This document shows positions 16,653-24,559 of a stretch of DNA of 63,994 nt, one piece after another (position 1 is the stretch's first letter; every line of letters starts with the position of its first letter). The DNA comes from Pseudomonadota bacterium (GTDB lineage: Bacteria > Pseudomonadota > Alphaproteobacteria > Rhizobiales > Devosiaceae). Position numbers and translations under genes: made by a program. Below the pieces are notes generated by a model. It saw only the letters and a list, made by a program, of their open reading frames with translations. It ran no database searches and was not told the origin of the DNA. The stretch lies in the NCBI GenBank assembly GCA_023415605.1, contig JAEZKB010000052.1, forward strand, positions 1-63,994, written 5' to 3'.

Positions 16653-17590
16653 TTCGCCACCGTCACCGGCTGCCCCGGATGCAGCGACGACGCGTCGCTG
16701 AGTGTCGCTTCGGCAAGGAATGTGAGCCGGCTGCGCTCGTCGCGCGAATAGATCACCGGCGGAGTGAACTGCGGATCGGAGGCGAAGTAGCTGACCGTGG
16801 CCGCCAGTCCCGCGCCGCATCCGTCGCAGCTGACCCTGAGCGTCTCGCCCAGCGAGAACGCCGGCCGGTCCGCCTGGGCAAGGTAAAACTTGACCTTGAG
16901 TGCATCGGCGGGCTGCAGCGCCACCACCGGCGTACCCGCCTGGGCCAGCTCGCCACCCGAGAAATAGAGCCGCTCGACCCGCCCGTCCTGCGGCGCCAGC
17001 ACCGTGCGGTCGGCGAGATCGGCCCGCGCCCTGTCCGCATCGGCTTCGGCCGCCACCAGCGTCGCCTCGGCGGCAACGCGTTGCGGATCGCGCGCCGGCA
17101 ATTCGGCGACGCGCAACTGCGCTTCGAGTTGGTGAACCTGCGCCTCAGCGCTGCGCAGTGTCGCGCGGTCCTGGTCGGCTTTGGCCTGCGGCACCAGCCC
17201 CTCCGCCAGGAGCTTATCGCTCCGCTCGGACTGGCTCTGTGCCAGCGACAGGTCGGCATTGGCCTTGTCGAGATTGGCGCGAATGACGTCAATCTCGGCG
17301 TCGCGGCTGCCGGTGGCGAGGTTCTCGGCATTGGCACGCGCTGCCTCCACACGCGCTTCGGCCGCCCGCAGCACCGCCTGCTGCTGCCGGCTGTCGAGGA
17401 TGAACAGCACCTCGCCCGCCTTCACCGCCTGGCCCTCGCGCGCCACCACCGTCTCGATGGTCCCCGGACTGGGCGCGCCAACATAGACATAATCAGCCTC
17501 GACATAGCCGTTCCAGCTCGGCTCCGGCGCCGGACCCATGCCGGGCACCAGCGCCAGCAGACCCGCGAAGAATGTCATGACTTCGTCCAT
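16649..17590 (-). CDS. HlyD/YbhG-type membrane-fusion (periplasmic adaptor) protein
   Basis: 313 aa. One N-terminal hydrophobic segment (about 4-18) is followed by a biotinyl-lipoyl half (VEADYVYVGAPSPGTIETV), a long alpha-helical hairpin rich in Ala/Glu/Gln (about 70-185), the second lipoyl half (LADRTVLAPQDGRVE) and a beta-barrel region. This is the adaptor connecting an inner-membrane ABC exporter to the outer membrane. GGAGG precedes the ATG. It lies 12 bp after the TetR gene and overlaps the ATPase gene. Confidence 0.88.
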   Translation of the reverse strand: MDEVMTFFAGLLALVPGMGPAPEPSWNGYVEADYVYVGAPSPGTIETVVAREGQAVKAGEVLFILDSRQQQAVLRAAEARVEAARANAENLATGSRDAEIDVIRANLDKANADLSLAQSQSERSDKLLAEGLVPQAKADQDRATLRSAEAQVHQLEAQLRVAELPARDPQRVAAEATLVAAEADADRARADLADRTVLAPQDGRVERLYFSGGELAQAGTPVVALQPADALKVKFYLAQADRPAFSLGETLRVSCDGCGAGLAATVSYFASDPQFTPPVIYSRDERSRLTFLAEATLSDASSLHPGQPVTVAK

Positions 17591-17602
17591 CGGAAGCCTC
17601 CG

Positions 17603-18271
17603 TTACGAGCTCGACCACTGCTTGGCGCTGGGCGGCGCGCTGAGCCCGTCGAAGAGAATGGTGAGATGGTTGTCGACCAGCTTGTCGAACTGCATGCCGC
17701 CCTCGGGCATGATCCCGAAGATCTCGGCCATGGCGACATGCAGCACCAGCGGCCCGACGATCGAACGAATGGTCAGATGCGGATCGACCGGCCGCAGATA
17801 ACCCTGATCGATGCCGCGGGCGATGAGCCGCTCGACCACCGGGATCACCTTGTCGAGCACTTCGCGCCGGTACATTTGCGCCAATTGCGGGAACGCCTTC
17901 ACCTCACGAAAGACGATGCGCGGGATGGCGGTGGTCTTGGGGTCGCTGAGTCGGTGCGCGGCCATCTTGAGGACCATGGTGATGGTCAGGCGCGGGTCCT
18001 GGTCGAGATCGAGAAACTGCAGCGCATTGTCGGCGATCGGCACCACCGCGCGCCGCACCAGCGCCTCCATGATCGCTTCCTTGGACGGGAAGTAGAGGTA
18101 GACCGCCCCTTTCGAAATTCCTGCCCGCCTGGCGATATCGTCGACCCGTGTCTGCGTGAACCCCAGTTCGATGAAGAGATCGAGCGCCGCATCCAGCACC
18201 TCGTCGGGCCGCGCTTCGGCGCGCCGTCTGAATTTCGGAACCCGTCTGGATGTGTCGTCGGTCATCGGCAT
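17603..18271 (-). CDS. TetR-family repressor of the ABC-2 exporter
   Basis: 222 aa. The helix-turn-helix is FTQTRVDDIARRAGISKGAVYLYFPSK, spread over about 38-64, followed by a helical ligand domain. Order and content (TetR, adaptor, ATPase, ABC-2 permease) parallel the Escherichia coli cecR-ybhGFS arrangement. Two inverted repeats just upstream (18291-18334) are probable operators, so the whole unit is likely autoregulated and induced by an exported compound. An alternative ATG lies two codons downstream. Confidence 0.88.
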   Translation of the reverse strand: MPMTDDTSRRVPKFRRRAEARPDEVLDAALDLFIELGFTQTRVDDIARRAGISKGAVYLYFPSKEAIMEALVRRAVVPIADNALQFLDLDQDPRLTITMVLKMAAHRLSDPKTTAIPRIVFREVKAFPQLAQMYRREVLDKVIPVVERLIARGIDQGYLRPVDPHLTIRSIVGPLVLHVAMAEIFGIMPEGGMQFDKLVDNHLTILFDGLSAPPSAKQWSSS

Positions 18272-18290
18272 CTCTCGCTCGCGGGATATA

Positions 18291-18334
18291 TGACCGCTCG
18301 GTCAGCTACGATATAACTGACCGAAGAGTCAGTT
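18291..18334. promoter_or_regulatory. Tandem TetR operator candidates
   Basis: TGACCGCTCGGTCA (18291-18304) is a perfect palindrome with 6-bp arms. AACTGAC-CGAAGA-GTCAGTT (18315-18334) is a second perfect inverted repeat sharing the TGAC core. They lie 20-63 bp upstream of the tetR start and upstream of the divergent SH3-domain gene. Confidence 0.7.
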
Positions 18335-18448
18335 GCAAGTACCTTGCGCCGCCTGGTTAGCAAACCGCAAACCAGAAACCGAAGGAACGCTCGCACTATC
18401 GTGGCCGTTAGGGCATGGAACGATGTGGATCCTGGAACCTGGCGAACG

Positions 18449-18922
18449 ATGCCCATGCGCAAGTCGATCGTGAGAACTCTGACAGTCGGTACCATCGCCC
18501 TGGCGGGCGTTGCCGGTAGCGCTTGGTTTGCGCTCGGGGACTTGCGCCAGCTTCCGGTTGAAACTGAAACCGCTGTCACTGCTACGGCACTGAAGCCGAG
18601 CTACCTCGTTTCCGTACGCGCCCCGACGCCCGAAGAACAGGCCCAGCGCGATGCTTTGGCCAAGGCCAAGCCCATCCAGCCGGTCATCGATCTCACCCCG
18701 AAGGCGGTCGAAGTCGCCGCGGCCGAGGTGCCGTCCGGACCGCTGGCGACGGTCACCAGCAACGTCAATGTGCGGTCGGGCCCCGGCACCGACAGTGCCG
18801 CCCTGACCGTTGCGACCGCCGGCTCGCAATTGCCTGTCGTCGGCGCGCAGGACGGCTGGACCCAGGTTGCCCTGCCCGACGGCGGCAATGGCTGGATCGC
18901 CAGCCGGTTCCTGTCGCAGTAA
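18449..18922 (+). CDS. Secreted or membrane-anchored bacterial SH3-domain protein
   Basis: 157 aa from the ATG at 18449 (a second ATG is two codons later). A hydrophobic stretch TLTVGTIALAGVAGSAWFAL near the N-terminus is a signal peptide or anchor. A low-complexity region precedes a C-terminal SH3b domain (about 95-157): TVTSNVNVRSGPGTDSAALT, DGWTQVALPDGGNGWIASRFL. SH3b domains of this kind usually bind peptidoglycan or cell-surface ligands. No clear ribosome site is visible. It is divergent from the TetR operon and shares its operator region. Confidence 0.75.
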   Translation: MPMRKSIVRTLTVGTIALAGVAGSAWFALGDLRQLPVETETAVTATALKPSYLVSVRAPTPEEQAQRDALAKAKPIQPVIDLTPKAVEVAAAEVPSGPLATVTSNVNVRSGPGTDSAALTVATAGSQLPVVGAQDGWTQVALPDGGNGWIASRFLSQ

Positions 18923-19026
18923 CCGCACCACCCGATCTTCCTGCACCCGAAAAGTCGTATATTTCCGTCGTGGACGGACGCGCTCGCTATGGGATAGCGT
19001 CCGGCGCCGTCTTGAGGAGGAAATCA

Positions 19027-20043
19027 ATGACTGAATCGCGCAAGGTCCGCTGGGGCATCCTGTCCACCGCCAATATCGGCGTGCAGAAGGTCATTCCGGC
19101 CATCCTCAAGTCGCCCCATTCCGAGGTCGTCGCCATGGCCTCGCGCGATCTGGCCCGCGCCCATACAGCGCTGAGTCATCTCGGCCTGCGCAGCCATGCC
19201 CGCGCCTATGGCAGCTACGAAGAACTGTTCGCCGATCCCAATATCGACGCCATCTACAACCCGCTGCCCACCCACCTGCACGTCCCCATGACCCTCGCGG
19301 CGGCCAAGGCTGGCAAGCACGTGCTCTGTGAAAAGCCGATTGCGCTCAACGCCAGGGAAGCCGAGCAGCTGCGCCAGTGCCCGTCCAACGTCATCGTCAT
19401 GGAAGCCTTCATGGTCCGCTTCCACCCGCAGTGGCACCGTGCCCGCGAGATCGTCCGCTCGGGTGAACTGGGCGAGTTGCGCGCTATCCGCGCCGCCTTC
19501 CTCTACAACAACACCGACCCCAACAATGTCCGCAACCAGGCCGATATCGGCGGTGGCGGCATCATGGATATCGGCTGCTACCCGATCACCGCCGGCCGCT
19601 TCCTGTTCGAAGGCGAGCCGCAGCGCGTGGTGTCCCTCGTGGACCGTGATCCCGACTTCAAGACCGACCGCCTGGCTTCCGTCATCGCCGATTTCGGCTA
19701 TGGCCGGCAGCTGACCTTCACCTGCTCGACCCAGTCGGTGGGCCACCAGACCATCGAGGTCATCGGCACCAAGGGCCGCGTCGAAATCGTCATCCCGTTC
19801 AACGCGCCGCCTGACACCGCGACTGCCATTCTGGTCGATAACGGCGCCGCCCTCGACAAGAGCCTCGCCCGCCGCGAGATCATCCGCCCCGTGGACCAAT
19901 ACACCGAGCAGGCCGAAGCTTTCGCTCTCGCCGTTCTCGGCGACAAGCCGCTGCCCTACGGCGTCGAAGACTCCATCCTCAACATGCGGGTCATCGACGC
20001 CGTCTTCGAAAGCGAGAAGACCGGCGCCTGGGCGAAGGTTTGA
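19027..20043 (+). CDS. Gfo/Idh/MocA-family oxidoreductase
   Basis: 338 aa; the start at 19027 is chosen because GAGGAGGAAATCA precedes it. The Rossmann domain has VRWGILSTANIGVQKVIPA, and the family hallmark EKP follows in HVLCEKPIALN. The catalytic-domain pattern GGGGIMDIGCYPI is typical of glucose-fructose oxidoreductase or dihydrodiol/xylose dehydrogenase relatives. It probably oxidises a sugar or cyclitol with NAD(P). It is monocistronic, ending at a bidirectional hairpin shared with the convergent tetR gene. Confidence 0.85.
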   Translation: MTESRKVRWGILSTANIGVQKVIPAILKSPHSEVVAMASRDLARAHTALSHLGLRSHARAYGSYEELFADPNIDAIYNPLPTHLHVPMTLAAAKAGKHVLCEKPIALNAREAEQLRQCPSNVIVMEAFMVRFHPQWHRAREIVRSGELGELRAIRAAFLYNNTDPNNVRNQADIGGGGIMDIGCYPITAGRFLFEGEPQRVVSLVDRDPDFKTDRLASVIADFGYGRQLTFTCSTQSVGHQTIEVIGTKGRVEIVIPFNAPPDTATAILVDNGAALDKSLARREIIRPVDQYTEQAEAFALAVLGDKPLPYGVEDSILNMRVIDAVFESEKTGAWAKV

Positions 20044-20051
20044 AATCAGCC

Positions 20052-20096
20052 AATAGGCAGTAGGCATGAGCCAATAGGCTCGCCCTACTGCCTATT
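20052..20096. terminator. Hairpin between convergent oxidoreductase and tetR genes
   Basis: AATAGGCAGTAG (20052-20063) pairs perfectly with CTACTGCCTATT (20085-20096). The 21-nt loop holds a second small hairpin, GAGCC-AATA-GGCTC. The right arm overlaps the tetR stop codon. It probably ends transcription from both sides, although the T-runs are short. Confidence 0.6.
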
Positions 20097-20694
20097 TCCT
20101 GGTGCCGATAGCCTTTCCAAGCTCCGGCCGCACCAGCCGCTCCACCAGCAACCGCACCGCCGGACCGATCTCGGCGATGTTCTGCGCCTTGCGGCAGATC
20201 CCGTAGGACGCCGCTACGATGAGCTGCGCGAGTGGCCGTGGCCGCTGCGCCCCACCGTCTTCCAGCACCCGGGCGATCTGGCCCTCGACGTGGCGCTCGA
20301 GCCCACCGAACCGCCCACCCGCGCTCGCTGAGGTTGACTCGTCATAGAGTTCGGCGGCGTGCGGCGACCCCGCCAGCACCCGATTGATCACCTTGTACTT
20401 GGCGACGATTGCGGCCGCAATCCGCGCTGGCGTATCGCCGTCCTGCGCCAGCGCCGCATCGAAGGCGCTCCGGATGTCCTCGCCGATTTCGGCGATCAGC
20501 GCCTCGAACACAGCTTCCTTGTCCGGGAAGTAGCCATAGAGCGTCGGCTTGGCGACACCTGCTTCCCGCGCCACGGACTCCATCGTCGCCCCGCGTAGCC
20601 CCACGCGCAGGATCACCGCCCTCGCCCCATTGAGGATGCGAGTCCGGCGTTCCGGAGACAACTTGCGGGACGATGCAGAAAGCGTGACGGTCAT
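20092..20694 (-). CDS. TetR-family transcriptional regulator
   Basis: 200 aa. N-terminal helix-turn-helix ATMESVAREAGVAKPTLYGYF (about 36-56, broken here by recognition helix KPTLYGYF), then an AcrR-type C-terminal domain. It is divergent from the reductase gene at 20743 with an inverted repeat in the 48-bp gap, so it most likely represses that gene and itself. The ligand is unknown. Confidence 0.87.
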   Translation of the reverse strand: MTVTLSASSRKLSPERRTRILNGARAVILRVGLRGATMESVAREAGVAKPTLYGYFPDKEAVFEALIAEIGEDIRSAFDAALAQDGDTPARIAAAIVAKYKVINRVLAGSPHAAELYDESTSASAGGRFGGLERHVEGQIARVLEDGGAQRPRPLAQLIVAASYGICRKAQNIAEIGPAVRLLVERLVRPELGKAIGTRK

Positions 20695-20705
20695 ATTGAA
20701 CGGAT

Positions 20706-20731
20706 TGAACGATTAACATACATGTCGTTCA
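20706..20731. promoter_or_regulatory. TetR operator candidate
   Basis: TGAACGA (20706-20712) and TCGTTCA (20725-20731) form a perfect inverted repeat with a 12-bp spacer, in the short gap between tetR and the reductase gene. A further TGAACGG precedes it at 20697-20703. Confidence 0.6.
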
Positions 20732-20742
20732 GTTGATCACGC

Positions 20743-21789
20743 ATGAAAGCCAAACTCATGTCTGCGAACACACCGTCTGACCGTGTCCTCGTCACCGGCA
20801 TTTCCGGCTTTCTCGGCGGCCATCTCGCACTGCAACTGCTCGAAGCGGGCTTCACGGTACGCGGGAGTGTGCGGAATCTCAACAAGGCCGACAAGGTTCG
20901 CCAGACTTTGGCCGGCGCCGGCGCCGACATCTCGCGCCTCGAGTTCGTCGAGCTCGACCTGCTTGCCGATACCGGCTGGGACGCGGCAATGACCGACGTG
21001 CGCTACCTCCAGCACACCGCTTCGCCCTTTGTGATCGACCTTCCCGCCGACAAGATGGAGCTGATCCGCCCGGCCGTCGAGGGTACGGAGCGGGCCCTCG
21101 ACGCCGCGTTGCAGTCGGGCGTGGAGCGCATTGTCCTCACCTCCTCCATGGCCGCTATAGCCTATGGCCACGACAAGCGCCGTACCGCCCCCTTCACCGA
21201 GGCAGACTGGACCGACCTCGATGGCCGGGGCGTCAATGCCTACATCGAGTCCAAGACGCGAGCCGAACGCCGTGCGTGGGAAATCGTCGCCGGCTTCGGC
21301 CGACGCGAGGCCCTCGCCACCATTAATCCCAGCGCCATCCTCGGACCGCTGCTCGACGAGGACCCCGGCACGTCCGCCCTCCTCGTCAAGCGCCTCCTCA
21401 ACGGCTCGGTGCCGGCTCTCCCGCGCATCAGCTTCGGCATTGTCGACGTCCGCGACGTGGCCGACGCGCATGTGCGCGCCATGACCAGCCCCGAAGCCGG
21501 TGGGCGCCGGTTTCCCATGAGCGAACGGACACTGTTCATGGCCGATGTGGCGCAGGTCCTGCGCGAGACTCTGCCCGGTCGCAGACTGCCTCGCCTTGCC
21601 CTGCCCGACTGGGGCGTGCGCCTCTATGGCCTGTTCGACAAGGACGTTCGGGGCCTCATCAACGAACTCGGCGTGGTGAAGCGCCTCGACTCCGCTGCGG
21701 CGGTCCGGCTGCTCGGTCATCCGCTGATCCCCGCCCCCGACGCCATTGTCGCCACTGCCAGGAGCCTGCTCGAACACAAGCTCGTCTGA
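20743..21789 (+). CDS. Extended SDR, dihydroflavonol-4-reductase-like aldehyde reductase
   Basis: 348 aa. The nucleotide-binding motif TGISGFLGGHLA (18-29) is of the extended SDR type; Arg at the end of strand 2 (GSVRN) favours NADPH. The catalytic set is LTSSMAA plus YIESK (YxxxK). VDVRDVADAHVRAM is the usual downstream signature. Related enzymes reduce aldehydes or ketones. It is divergent from the TetR gene, which probably controls it, and is followed by tRNA-Ala. Confidence 0.85.
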   Translation: MKAKLMSANTPSDRVLVTGISGFLGGHLALQLLEAGFTVRGSVRNLNKADKVRQTLAGAGADISRLEFVELDLLADTGWDAAMTDVRYLQHTASPFVIDLPADKMELIRPAVEGTERALDAALQSGVERIVLTSSMAAIAYGHDKRRTAPFTEADWTDLDGRGVNAYIESKTRAERRAWEIVAGFGRREALATINPSAILGPLLDEDPGTSALLVKRLLNGSVPALPRISFGIVDVRDVADAHVRAMTSPEAGGRRFPMSERTLFMADVAQVLRETLPGRRLPRLALPDWGVRLYGLFDKDVRGLINELGVVKRLDSAAAVRLLGHPLIPAPDAIVATARSLLEHKLV

Positions 21790-21847
21790 TCGAAAAAAGG
21801 GGCTAGGCCAACGCCTCGCGATTGGCTACATAGCCACCCATCGGAAC

Positions 21848-21923
<76 letters not shown>

Positions 21924-22068
21924 TTCCGATCCCCTTGACTTTGCTGATGGTCCCGGCGTGCGTCTAGCCTGCCCCGACGCGCGTCGATCATAGCAGCGCT
22001 TGGAACCGCCCCCCGAAACTTAGGTTCGATTCCCCGCAGCAATAGGCTGCAAGCAAAAGGGAAGAACC

Positions 22069-22590
22069 ATGAAATCTATGCTTTTGGCCGCCTCCGCGAT
22101 GGCCTTGCTCTGCGCTGCCGGACCGGCGGTGGCGCAGTCCTCCAGTTCGTCGATGGGCGGCGCGGGAATGCTTTGCTCGGACCTGTCGGCGATGGACTCC
22201 GCCGCCCAGACCGCCTTCCTTCAAGGCTATGCTGCCGGACGGCAGGACGCCATGATGTCGGCGGGCGGGACGAGCGGCGCCAGCAGCTCCACCGATGCGG
22301 CAGCAGCCGGTTCAACCACGATGGGGACCGACGCCACCGCCGGAACGGCGGGCGCCACTGATACGGCTGCAGCGGGCAGCACCGCCGGCACCACTGGCGC
22401 GGCCGGTGGCACGGATGCCACCGCCACCGGCAGCACGGCCTCGACCGATGCGACTGCGAGCGGCGGCGCCTCCAGCGGCACTGCAGCCAGCGGCAGCGGC
22501 AACTTCGATGCACTCATAGCCGCATGCGCCAGCTCGCCAAGCAGCAGCATTTCCGATGCCATGGGGAGTTCGGGCACCACATCGCCGTGA
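22069..22590 (+). CDS. Secreted HdeA-like protein split by a Ser/Thr/Ala/Gly-rich insert
   Basis: 173 aa with a clear signal peptide (MKSMLLAASAMALLCAAGPA, cleaved near AVAQ). The mature N-terminus has CSDLSAMDSAAQTAFLQGY (36-54), and the C-terminus has NFDALIAACASSPSSSISDAM, split at about 145-165. Together these resemble the two halves of HdeA/HdeB-type periplasmic acid-stress chaperones, with one Cys in each half (C36, C153) that would form the conserved disulfide. Between them about 85 residues consist almost only of A, G, S, T and D. No homologue with such an insert comes to mind. It is preceded by AAGGGAAGAACC. Confidence 0.6.
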   Translation: MKSMLLAASAMALLCAAGPAVAQSSSSSMGGAGMLCSDLSAMDSAAQTAFLQGYAAGRQDAMMSAGGTSGASSSTDAAAAGSTTMGTDATAGTAGATDTAAAGSTAGTTGAAGGTDATATGSTASTDATASGGASSGTAASGSGNFDALIAACASSPSSSISDAMGSSGTTSP

Positions 22591-22657
22591 GCCAAACCTG
22601 ATCTGTGGGTGGACGGTCGCCGCCCGCCCACGAAGCTTATTTGCGCGCCCGTGCGAA

Positions 22658-22831
22658 CTATGGACCGCCTGCCAAGGCGCCGACCACCGCCATCACCAGT
22701 TCTTCGAGATTGACCGAGCCATCGATGCCGAGACTGCTGTCGTCGCGGTTCACGCGCAGCTCCTGCGGCCGGTCTGCCGCCTGCCGTTCGAGTTCGGCGA
22801 CGATGGCATCGCGGACTGCATCTTCGATCAT
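22658..22831 (-). CDS. Small conserved-looking hypothetical protein (57 aa)
   Basis: A 57-codon gene starting MIEDAVRDAIVAELERQAAD and ending NLEELVMAVVGALAGGP. A strong ribosome site GGAGGACAGTG lies just before the ATG, codon usage matches its neighbours, and the composition (amphipathic helix, short polar middle, second helix) is that of a real small protein. I recall similar small proteins in Hyphomicrobiales with a terminal AGGP, without a known function. It is convergent with the HdeA-like gene and divergent from the gene at 23008. Confidence 0.65.
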   Translation of the reverse strand: MIEDAVRDAIVAELERQAADRPQELRVNRDDSSLGIDGSVNLEELVMAVVGALAGGP

Positions 22832-23007
22832 CACTGTCCTCCTCGCCGGGCGACCAGCGGGTCACTTCCAACACCCTTCATAAGCTTGACCAACTCGCCT
22901 CAAGTCATCCGGTTGCGCGACTACCGCCGGCGCTTTTCGCTGCGCCGCTATCCAGGGTTAGTGCCTTCGTCGGCGCCATGGCGCCTCCTTGCAGTAGGAG
23001 GACTTGC

Positions 23008-23385
23008 ATGGAAACCTTCATTCATCGGACTACCCCCGAAATCGTGGACGGCAAGCGGCGGCGGGCCAAGCGCGAGGATGTCCTCATCCGGCAGCGGGCA
23101 CGGGCCGTGCTCGATCCCATGACCAACCGCATTGGCGAGTGGCAGGTCGCTGTCGCCCGCCTCCACCTCATGTTGACGCGGCCGCAATGCACCGTCGAAC
23201 AGCGGCAACGCGTCGTCGAACAGATCGCCCGCATCCGTCAGGAAGTCATGATCAGCCGCTCCGATCTCAGCCGGCTCGTCGCCGACTTACCGCCCAAGGC
23301 GGCCCAAAGTTCCTGGGTGGGCGATGCCGCTATGGGCCTATCCAGCCTGGAGCAACGCCTCGGCGAGATCAATCTCATGAACTAG
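23008..23385 (+). CDS. Hypothetical helical protein
   Basis: 125 aa from the ATG at 23008, chosen for GTAGGAGGACTTGC upstream. No membrane segment or signal peptide. It has a basic N-terminus (DGKRRRAKRED, about 14-24) followed by two long helices with regular charge spacing (MLTRPQCTVEQRQRVVEQIA; a final helix LSSLEQRLGEINLMN). I do not recognise the family. A coiled-coil or nucleic-acid-associated role is possible from composition only. A hairpin with a T-rich tract about 75 nt downstream may be its terminator. Confidence 0.6.
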   Translation: METFIHRTTPEIVDGKRRRAKREDVLIRQRARAVLDPMTNRIGEWQVAVARLHLMLTRPQCTVEQRQRVVEQIARIRQEVMISRSDLSRLVADLPPKAAQSSWVGDAAMGLSSLEQRLGEINLMN

Positions 23386-23396
23386 GCGACCCCGGA

Positions 23397-23450
23397 CCGG
23401 AACCGTCACCGGGCCAACTAGGTTGGGGCTGCGGAACATCATGGTTCCGG
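23397..23450. repeat. Nested inverted repeats downstream of the 125-aa gene
   Basis: CCGGAACC (23397-23404) and GGTTCCGG (23443-23450) are perfectly complementary, and CCAAC-TAG-GTTGG lies between them. Together with the hairpin at 23460-23494 this makes a compact structured stretch in an otherwise empty 262-bp gap. No gene is visible here. Confidence 0.4.
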
Positions 23451-23459
23451 GATGATTTT

Positions 23460-23494
23460 CTGACGGGACGGCCTGCCTCCCACCGCCCCGTCAG
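23460..23494 (+). terminator. Probable terminator downstream of the 125-aa gene
   Basis: CTGACGGGACGG (23460-23471) pairs with CCGCCCCGTCAG (23483-23494) with one mismatch. The plus strand continues CTCCCGCTCTTTT, giving a weak T-run a few bases after the stem. Confidence 0.45.
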
Positions 23495-23647
23495 CTCCCG
23501 CTCTTTTCCACCTGAATCGACCGGTCTATCCTGGATTACCGCCATCAATTCCAACGGCGTGCCCTTCAACGCGTCGCACGTCTACGCCAGCGGAAACGCC
23601 GCGGCCGACATGCTGGGCTGCCAAGTTCCAGCAGCCCCCAAAACTGT

Positions 23648-23977
23648 TCAGAGTTCTTCCCCGCGCCTGTGCTGCTCGCGCACCGCGGCTTCCGTGCGCG
23701 CTTCTTCTGCCGGCGTCACCTTCGAGGCGCGGTACTGCGAATAGGCAAGGGCGACACCAAGAATGGCCGTGGCGATCAATACCACCGACGCCCACGGCAA
23801 CGCCGCCAGATCCATGGCTTGGCCGCTGGTCTCGATCGGCCCGGCCGCCGCGCCCTCTCCGCTATCGCCGGGCACCAGGCCTGACTGCGTGACGATCAGG
23901 AAAAGATAGATCGCGCCCGACAGCAGCAGCGCCACCACCAGCGCCATGGTCCATTTCGACGTGCGATGTTCTACCAT
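23648..23977 (-). CDS. Small two-helix membrane protein
   Basis: 109 aa. Membrane helices at about 10-30 (MALVVALLLSGAIYLFLIV) and 60-82 (LPWASVVLIATAILGVALAY) are separated by a polar loop, and the C-terminal ~25 residues are charged. I do not recognise the family. It follows a DUF983 gene on the same strand (60-bp gap) and is probably the last gene of the unit led by the TPP enzyme at 26314. A role in the membrane with its DUF983 neighbour is possible but unproven. Confidence 0.65.
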   Translation of the reverse strand: MVEHRTSKWTMALVVALLLSGAIYLFLIVTQSGLVPGDSGEGAAAGPIETSGQAMDLAALPWASVVLIATAILGVALAYSQYRASKVTPAEEARTEAAVREQHRRGEEL

Positions 23978-24037
23978 GATGATGCTCCGTTGCGGTCTTC
24001 AAGCCGAACTTCGGCAGGCCCGCCCGGTTCCCCTCGG

Positions 24038-24406
24038 CTAGAAGCCGTGCATGTGGCTCGCCCACTGCAGGCCCACCACCCCGCCCTTGATCGACGGCAG
24101 CATGATGAGCGGCAGGACCACGGAGAGAGCGGCGAGGAGAAGCAGATAGACCCACGGCTCCAGCGTGCCGCCACCGGACTGGAAATGCATCAGCCCGACC
24201 ACCAGGATATGCCCGACGATCGTGATGGCAATGTAGGCCGGCAGGTCGTCGGCGCGCGCCTTGCTGAGCTCGAGCCCGCAGACCTCGCAGGTCGGCACGA
24301 TCTTGAGATACCGCCGATAGAGCCGGCCCTCGCCGCAACGCGGACACCTGCAGCGTAGCCCGTTGAGGATCGCCGGCAGTTTTGCGCGCTGTACCGTATC
24401 GTCCAC
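24038..24406 (-). CDS. DUF983 family membrane protein
   Basis: 122 aa. Two CxxC knuckles near the N-terminus (CPRCGEGRLY and CEVCGLEL) form a zinc-ribbon-like head, followed by two membrane helices (AYIAITIVGHILVVGLM and WVYLLLLAALSVVLPLIML), the DUF983 layout. The function of the family is unknown; members often occur near cytochrome oxidase assembly genes, which are absent here. It lies 12 bp after the 45-aa gene and is probably co-transcribed with the TPP enzyme. Confidence 0.8.
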   Translation of the reverse strand: MDDTVQRAKLPAILNGLRCRCPRCGEGRLYRRYLKIVPTCEVCGLELSKARADDLPAYIAITIVGHILVVGLMHFQSGGGTLEPWVYLLLLAALSVVLPLIMLPSIKGGVVGLQWASHMHGF

Positions 24407-24418
24407 GATACTGTCCTC

Positions 24419-24556
24419 TCAGGGGATGCCCTTCGGCGCTTCGACCTTGCCGGCCTCGACAGCCTCGGCGGTCGCCTTCGAGCGATCCTCGCTGGCCTTG
24501 CCGTCGCGGTCCTTCTTGTCTTCTGGCTTCGACTTTGGCGTCTTGTCCTCGGTCAT
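24419..24556 (-). CDS. Small highly charged protein (45 aa) between TPP enzyme and DUF983 genes
   Basis: 45 codons, beginning MTEDKTPKSKPEDKKDRDGK, rich in Lys, Asp and Glu, with no hydrophobic core, so probably disordered. The ATG is 3 bp from the stop of the TPP-enzyme gene and its stop is 12 bp from the DUF983 start, so it fills a space that would otherwise be an unusual gap in a tight operon. The ribosome site (GAGAG) is weak. Function unknown. Confidence 0.5.
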   Translation of the reverse strand: MTEDKTPKSKPEDKKDRDGKASEDRSKATAEAVEAGKVEAPKGIP

Positions 24557-24559
24557 CTC

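Noticed and set aside
16679..18316. Plus-strand reading frame of 545 codons
   Set aside because: Runs antisense across the HlyD and TetR genes, both well supported; no protein can span both credibly.
22227..22874. Minus-strand reading frame of 215 codons
   Set aside because: Overlaps both the HdeA-like gene (antisense) and, in another frame, the 57-aa gene that has the good ribosome site.
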